Of a stretch of 64,000 nucleotides of DNA, positions 60,900 to 64,000 are shown piece after piece (the first letter of the stretch is position 1; every line of letters starts with the position of its first letter). Both the position numbers and the translations under genes were made by a program. Origin of the DNA: Virgibacillus proomii (lineage in GTDB: Bacteria; Bacillota; Bacilli; Bacillales; Amphibacillaceae); NCBI RefSeq assembly GCF_018916875.1, contig NZ_JAHLNO010000021.1:1-64000 (forward strand). The letters are read 5' to 3'. The notes beneath the pieces are model-generated. The model had not been told where the DNA came from, did no database searches, and worked only from the letters and a program-made list of their open reading frames with translations.

Positions 60900-61581
60900 G
60901 ACATTCAAGGAGTGCTTTTCTCCTTGAAAAATCACTATGCGCCGCTACCATAGCTTTTCTTGTCCTTGAAAAACCGCGATGTATTGCTGTCGTAGCAACT
61001 CTGTCCTTGAAAAAGAAGAACACTTTTTCTGCGTGCGATGTATCGCTGTCGAAGCTTTTCTTGTCCTTGAAAAAGAAGAACACTTTTTCTGCGTGCGATG
61101 TATCGCTGTCGAAGCTTTTCTTGTCCTTGAAAAAGAAGAACACTTTTTCTGCGTACGAAGTATCGCTGTCGAAGCTTTTCTTGTCCTTGAAAAAGAAGAA
61201 CGCTTTTTCTGTGTGCGAAGTATCGCTGTCGAAGCTTTTCTTGTCCTTGAAAAAGAAGAACGCTTTTTCTGTGTGCGAAGTATCGCTGTCGAAGCTTTTC
61301 TTGTCCTTGAAAAAGAAGAACGCTTTTTCTGTGTGCGAAGTATCGCTGTCGAAGCTTTTCTTGTCCTTGAAAAAGAAGAACGCTTTTTCTGTGTGCGAAG
61401 TATCGCTGTCGAAGCTTTTCTTGTCCTTGAAAAAGAAGAACGCTTTTTCTGTGTGCGAAGTATCGCTGTCGAAGCTTTTCTTGTCCTGTCGCCCCAAACA
61501 ATTCAGGGGTCTAGAAGCCATTTTTCTCAACATTATAAGCAGGTTTTTGAAATAAAAAAATTACGGTTTCTTACATCTGGG
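60900..61581 (-). repeat. Structured repeat copy G, diverged, carrying a 60-bp array
   Basis: Read on the minus strand, the left end is TTTTATCCCAGATGTAAGAA followed by ACCGTAA, and the segment beside the array (CCCCAAACAATTCAGGGG on the plus strand) aligns with CCCAAACGAATAGGGC of copy F. The right-end hairpin equivalent is TTCAAGGAG/CTCCTTGAA at 60905-60930, again a paired stem with altered sequence. Between them lies the minisatellite. The terminal CACTTTAT motif is not preserved. Confidence 0.6.
61003..61486. repeat. 60-bp minisatellite array 1 (8 units)
   Basis: Eight head-to-tail units of exactly 60 bases (CCTTGAAAAAGAAGAACGCT onward). Units 4-8 are identical; units 1-3 differ at a few positions (CACTTT/CGCTTT, TGCG/TGTG, GATG/GAAG), and more degenerate part-units lie at 60945-61003. 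Each unit can form GAAAAAG/CTTTTTC and GCGA/TCGC hairpins. Because 60 is a multiple of three, long frames stay open on both strands, but their repetitive products are not credible proteins. Confidence 0.95.
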
Positions 61582-61594
61582 ATAAAAGAAACAT

Positions 61595-61785
61595 ACCTCT
61601 AAAACAAGGGTATGCCGACGCTTTACAGCAAGCCCGCTTTTAGTCGGACTTCCTTTATATTCGAGTCGATGTTGACTTATCGGTGAAAGAAGTTCGAGGG
61701 TTGCTAACGACACGAGCGCTTAAGCTAGACGGCTCAAGCTACTTTTTAAAAAGTTATCCACAGTCGCAGAATTTTATAATTTTTC
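61595..61785. other. GC-richer non-coding block downstream of TPP riboswitch
   Basis: The stretch GACGCTTTACAGCAAGCCCG to CGGCTCAAGCTACTTTTT has several short inverted repeats and no open frame. It resembles dispersed Bacillaceae intergenic repeats in style, but there is no second copy here. It lies where a thiamine gene would be expected after the riboswitch. Confidence 0.4.
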
Positions 61786-61789
61786 TATA

Positions 61790-61817
61790 CAAAAAAAGAT
61801 CACCCAAGGTAGTGATC
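61790..61817 (-). terminator. Terminator of the TPP riboswitch
   Basis: On the minus strand AGATCAC and GTGATCT pair around CCAAGGTA-type loop sequence and are followed by seven T. It is the expression platform of the upstream TPP aptamer. Confidence 0.85.
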
Positions 61818-61849
61818 TCATGACAATAAAAGAAATATCAATGGTAGTC

Positions 61850-61925
61850 ACTTCCCTACGTCAGCTTTAACTGCATCAGGTTCAAAGGGTCAGAGTTTTC
61901 TCTTCTCAGCTATAGCTCCCCTAGT
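61850..61925 (-). promoter_or_regulatory. TPP riboswitch (THI element), orphan
   Basis: Read on the minus strand it contains the conserved blocks CTAGGGGAGC, GCTGAGA, ACCCTTTGAACCTGATGC, GTTAAAGCTGACGTAGGGAA, which are the P1-P5 landmarks of the thiamine-pyrophosphate aptamer. A terminator follows 33 bases downstream, so it would switch off transcription when TPP is bound. No gene follows in that direction for over 1 kb, only non-coding sequence and array 1. Confidence 0.95.
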
Positions 61926-62063
61926 GTTCTATATATTATTGTTACAGATTAGTCTATCATATCGTGAGAAACAAGCAAGAATCTAAGATCATGTGTATCA
62001 TTTTATCTCAATAGAGTTTAGGTCGTAACCTGTTCATCCGTGGCTTAACATTACACGGATTAT

Positions 62064-62091
62064 AAAAAACTTGGAAACTTCCAAGTTTTTT
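62064..62091. terminator. Bidirectional terminator after reductase gene
   Basis: AAAAACTTGGAA pairs with TTCCAAGTTTTT around two bases. It lies 9 bases beyond the reductase stop and is T-rich on both strands. Confidence 0.85.
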
Positions 62092-62099
62092 ACATTACT

Positions 62100-63149
62100 T
62101 TATTCTTTTAATAAATCTTCAACAATCTTTTCGTTTCTCTTATAAAGCTTTTCATTATGAGAGGATACCATTGCAGTTTTGGTTGCTTCAGGTTCAAGGT
62201 AAAGCTTGGCTTGATTAACTGCATTTGCTGCGTCCTGAAAAGCACCAGCAATTAGATGCAGTTTTCCATCGTGGTGTAAAATATCTCCAGCAGCGAATAA
62301 ACCGGGAACAGAGCTTTCACTGCTGCTTGATCCAGCTATGAAATAGTTATCCGAAATTTGAATATCGAGTGGGCTGTTTTCTAGTAATGAAGTATCCCGC
62401 TCATAACCGTGGTTTACAATTACCTCATCAACTAGTAAATGCTGTACAGCACCAGATTCTCGGTTTGTGAGTTCAACTGCCTCGATACGGTCACCAGCAC
62501 GATTAGCTTCTAATTTCGTCATTTCTGTTTGTGTAAAACAAACGACAGAATTATTTTTGAGATATGTAATCTGGGATTCATGACAGGAAAAATCACTACG
62601 GCAAGCAATATAGACTTCTTTTGCAATGCCTGATAATTCCTTTGCCCAATCGGTTGCAGCGTTACCACCACCAGAAATAAGCACGCGTTTATTTTTAAAG
62701 TCCTTCAAATATTTAACAGCATAATGTAAATTGGTATCTTCAAAATCCCTCGCATTATGAAGCGGTAACCGTTTAGGATTTCCGCCAACTGCAACAATTA
62801 CTGTCTTGGAATAGTGTCTATTTCCTGATGCTGCTTCTACGATAAATATACCTTCCTCATTTTTATCTATAGAGATAACTTCCTCATTAAGTACCACTTC
62901 AGGATCAAATGTAAGTCCTTGTTGTGTTAGATTTTCTACTAATTGCAGTCCAGGAATAGGAGGCAGCCCTCCGATATCCCACACAATTTTTTCAGGATAT
63001 ACATGAACTTTACCACCAAGAAAAGAATGGTACTCAATGATTTTTGTTTTCATTTCTCGAAGTCCACTGTAAAATGCGGAAAATAAACCAGCGGGGCCTC
63101 CTCCAATAATTGTAATATCATAAAGGTCTGAATCAGGAATATGTACCAT
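62100..63149 (-). CDS. Ferredoxin-NADP reductase-like flavoprotein (YumC/YcgT type)
   Basis: A 349-residue thioredoxin-reductase-like flavoprotein. The FAD loop is ITIIGGGPAGLFSAFYSG, the NADPH loop RVLISGGGNAATDWAKEL, and the late FAD motif FAAGDILHHDGKLHLIAGAF. There is no CxxC redox pair, which separates it from thioredoxin reductase and fits the ferredoxin/flavodoxin reductase group. Two Fur boxes upstream predict expression under iron starvation, where it could supply electrons for iron release from siderophores or haem. Confidence 0.9.
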   Translation of the reverse strand: MVHIPDSDLYDITIIGGGPAGLFSAFYSGLREMKTKIIEYHSFLGGKVHVYPEKIVWDIGGLPPIPGLQLVENLTQQGLTFDPEVVLNEEVISIDKNEEGIFIVEAASGNRHYSKTVIVAVGGNPKRLPLHNARDFEDTNLHYAVKYLKDFKNKRVLISGGGNAATDWAKELSGIAKEVYIACRSDFSCHESQITYLKNNSVVCFTQTEMTKLEANRAGDRIEAVELTNRESGAVQHLLVDEVIVNHGYERDTSLLENSPLDIQISDNYFIAGSSSSESSVPGLFAAGDILHHDGKLHLIAGAFQDAANAVNQAKLYLEPEATKTAMVSSHNEKLYKRNEKIVEDLLKE

Positions 63150-63167
63150 TTATATGCTCCTCACAAA

Positions 63168-63182
63168 TGAAAATGATTATCA
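63168..63182. promoter_or_regulatory. Fur box adjacent to reductase start
   Basis: TGAAAAT-G-ATTATCA matches the 7-1-7 Fur consensus with one mismatch and lies 19 bases upstream of the reductase start, overlapping its likely promoter. Confidence 0.75.
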
Positions 63183-63362
63183 GTTGCACTTATCGTACAA
63201 TATTTTAAGATATGATTCAACCTTTCATATAAATATTTTGTCTATTAGTGAAAAATATCAAACTATGTTATGAACTTATAAAGTATTTTTTACTTTAATT
63301 TATATAGTATTCTCACTAGAAAGTGATTGACAATTATGAGAAAAAAATATATCATTTTTTAA

Positions 63363-63377
63363 TGATAATCATTATCA
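63363..63377. promoter_or_regulatory. Perfect Fur box
   Basis: TGATAAT-C-ATTATCA is an exact 7-1-7 Fur site about 215 bases upstream of the reductase gene and just before the right end of repeat copy F. It may belong to a second promoter or to a gene lost from this spot. Confidence 0.85.
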
Positions 63378-63401
63378 ATTATTGATATATAAATTCAATT
63401 T

Positions 63402-63884
63402 AAAGTGAAACTTTATTCAATACGGGTTTTCTTTATTCAATACTAATAAGAAGTAAAACAAAGGCTCGGGCGCCCTTGAAAAAGTAAAAACACTTTTTCT
63501 GCGGCGATGTGTCGCTGACGTAGCTTTCCTTATCCTTGAAAAAGAAAAACGCTTTTTCTGCGTGCGATGTGTCGCTGACGTAGCTTTCCTTGTCCTTGAA
63601 AAAGGAAAACGCTTTTTCTGCGTGCGATGTGTCGCTGACGTAGCTTTCCTTATCCTTGAAAAAGAAAAACGCTTTTTCTGCGTGCGATGTGTCGCTGACG
63701 TAGCTTTCCTTATCCTTGAAAAGAAAAGCACTTTTCTGCGTACGATGTCTATTCAAGCAGTATCTCTAGTCCTGTCACCCAAACGAATAGGGCATTTAGT
63801 GCCGTTATCTCACGCTTAGACTTTACTTCTTCGTATTCTCTATAAATTCTTGAAGTAAAAGTCTGACGACACCTTAGATGCGGG
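63402..63884 (-). repeat. Structured repeat copy F, diverged, carrying a 60-bp array
   Basis: Minus orientation. Right end AAGTTTCACTTTA at 63402 and left end CCCGCATCTAAGGTG at 63884 bound a 480-base unit. Left-stem sequence is decayed (GTGTCGTC/GTGCCGTT), and the right-end hairpin is barely recognisable. The central 300 bases are a minisatellite placed where short copies have only CCTTTGAACGAAT. This shows that the array is internal to the repeat. Confidence 0.8.
63475..63770. repeat. 60-bp minisatellite array 2 (4 units plus partial)
   Basis: Four full units and one degenerate unit, 60 bases each, of the same family as array 1 (CCTTGAAAAAGAAAAACGCT, then TTTCTGCGTGCGATGTGTCG, CTGACGTAGCTTTCC). 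The two arrays differ from one another more than units within each, so each expanded locally. Confidence 0.95.
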
Positions 63885-63977
63885 ATAATTTATAAAAACT
63901 GTAGCCGATTATCAACCGGTGTATTATCAAATGGTCATTATCAAAATTTAGTTGTGAAAATAAGCAGAGGTGAGTAT

Positions 63978-64000
63978 ATGATGTTTCGTTTAGCGGCGAA
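63978..64000 (+). CDS. Start of a gene running off the window
   Basis: GCAGAGGTGAGTAT precedes ATG 63978, giving MMFRLAA before the window ends. The N-terminus would suit an ABC permease of the FtsX/MacB type, but seven codons do not allow an assignment. Confidence 0.5.

Noticed and set aside
61003-61486. CRISPR array
   Set aside because: The repeats are directly abutting 60-mers without unique spacers and there is no cas gene in the window.
60856-61602. Four long open frames (180-225 codons) on both strands across array 1
   Set aside because: They stay open only because the 60-bp unit is a multiple of three without stops in those frames. The products are pure 20-residue repeats and have no ribosome sites.
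63417-63819. Open frames across array 2 on both strands
   Set aside because: Same reason as array 1: periodic open frames without start signals.

Overview
The window looks like an accessory region of a low-GC Gram-positive chromosome, most likely Bacillaceae in the broad Bacillus/Oceanobacillus/Virgibacillus sense. The evidence is the AT-rich sequence, strong AAGGAGG-type ribosome sites with frequent TTG/GTG starts, a T-box in front of serS, a TPP riboswitch, Fur boxes of the TGATAAT-N-ATTATCA type, Tn916-type conjugative-element genes, and thioredoxin-coupled ArsC. The genus is not resolved. No rRNA or tRNA gene and no CRISPR array was seen.

Layout. 0-3.5 kb: an unrecognised, translationally coupled gene pair (the first frameshifted) and an XRE regulator. 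3.5-6.2 kb: broken deformylase, an HXXEE membrane protein and a decayed AMP-forming ligase. 6.2-15.6 kb: two direct copies of a Tn916-like regulation/integration module (sigma-like gene, Orf8-like gene, conserved non-coding block, DUF3173 gene, integrase). The first carries an ABC exporter plus TetR in the place where Tn916 carries tet(M), next to a TcpC remnant. 15.7-20 kb: MATE pump with divergent TetR and a paired operator, ABC permease fragment, a second TetR operon. 20-27.5 kb: a largely dead iron/siderophore island under Fur boxes (reductase, AraC regulators, ECF ATPase, MFS, FecB-type binding protein). 27.8-32.3 kb: GNAT, VanZ and IS4 and IS3 remnants. 32.3-37.8 kb: serine transport and deamination operon (sdaC-type permease, sdaAA, sdaAB) with a YheO-type regulator, separated by an IS1182 remnant. 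38-40.8 kb: TnpB remnant and T-box-controlled serS. 42.8-46.3 kb: two-component system plus bacitracin/lantibiotic-type ABC exporter. 47.3-49.8 kb: arsR-arsB-arsC. 50.4-57.4 kb: a galactitol-type PTS operon with its own regulator and an archaeal-type triosephosphate-isomerase-like enzyme; its EIIA-EIIC pair is duplicated in inverted orientation. 58.7-64 kb: HxlR/DoxX pair, SDR, an orphan TPP riboswitch and a Fur-controlled ferredoxin-NADP reductase-like flavoprotein.

The most unusual thread is a family of structured repeats of about 185 bp (seven copies, here called A-G). Each has a conserved left part beginning CCCGCATGTAAGGTGCCG after TTAT and a right-end hairpin whose stem changes in compensated fashion between copies. 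Two diverged copies (F, G) carry arrays of a 60-bp minisatellite at the same internal position. Copy E sits exactly at the breakpoint of the inverted PTS duplication and provides the last codons and stop of the isomerase-like gene; copy D lies inside the ars operon; copy B is cut at an attachment-like sequence. I infer a non-autonomous IS200/IS605-like (palindrome-associated) element family, but no matching transposase is present.

Many genes are frameshifted, so either the region is decaying or the assembly has indel errors; raw-read checks are needed before calling individual genes dead.
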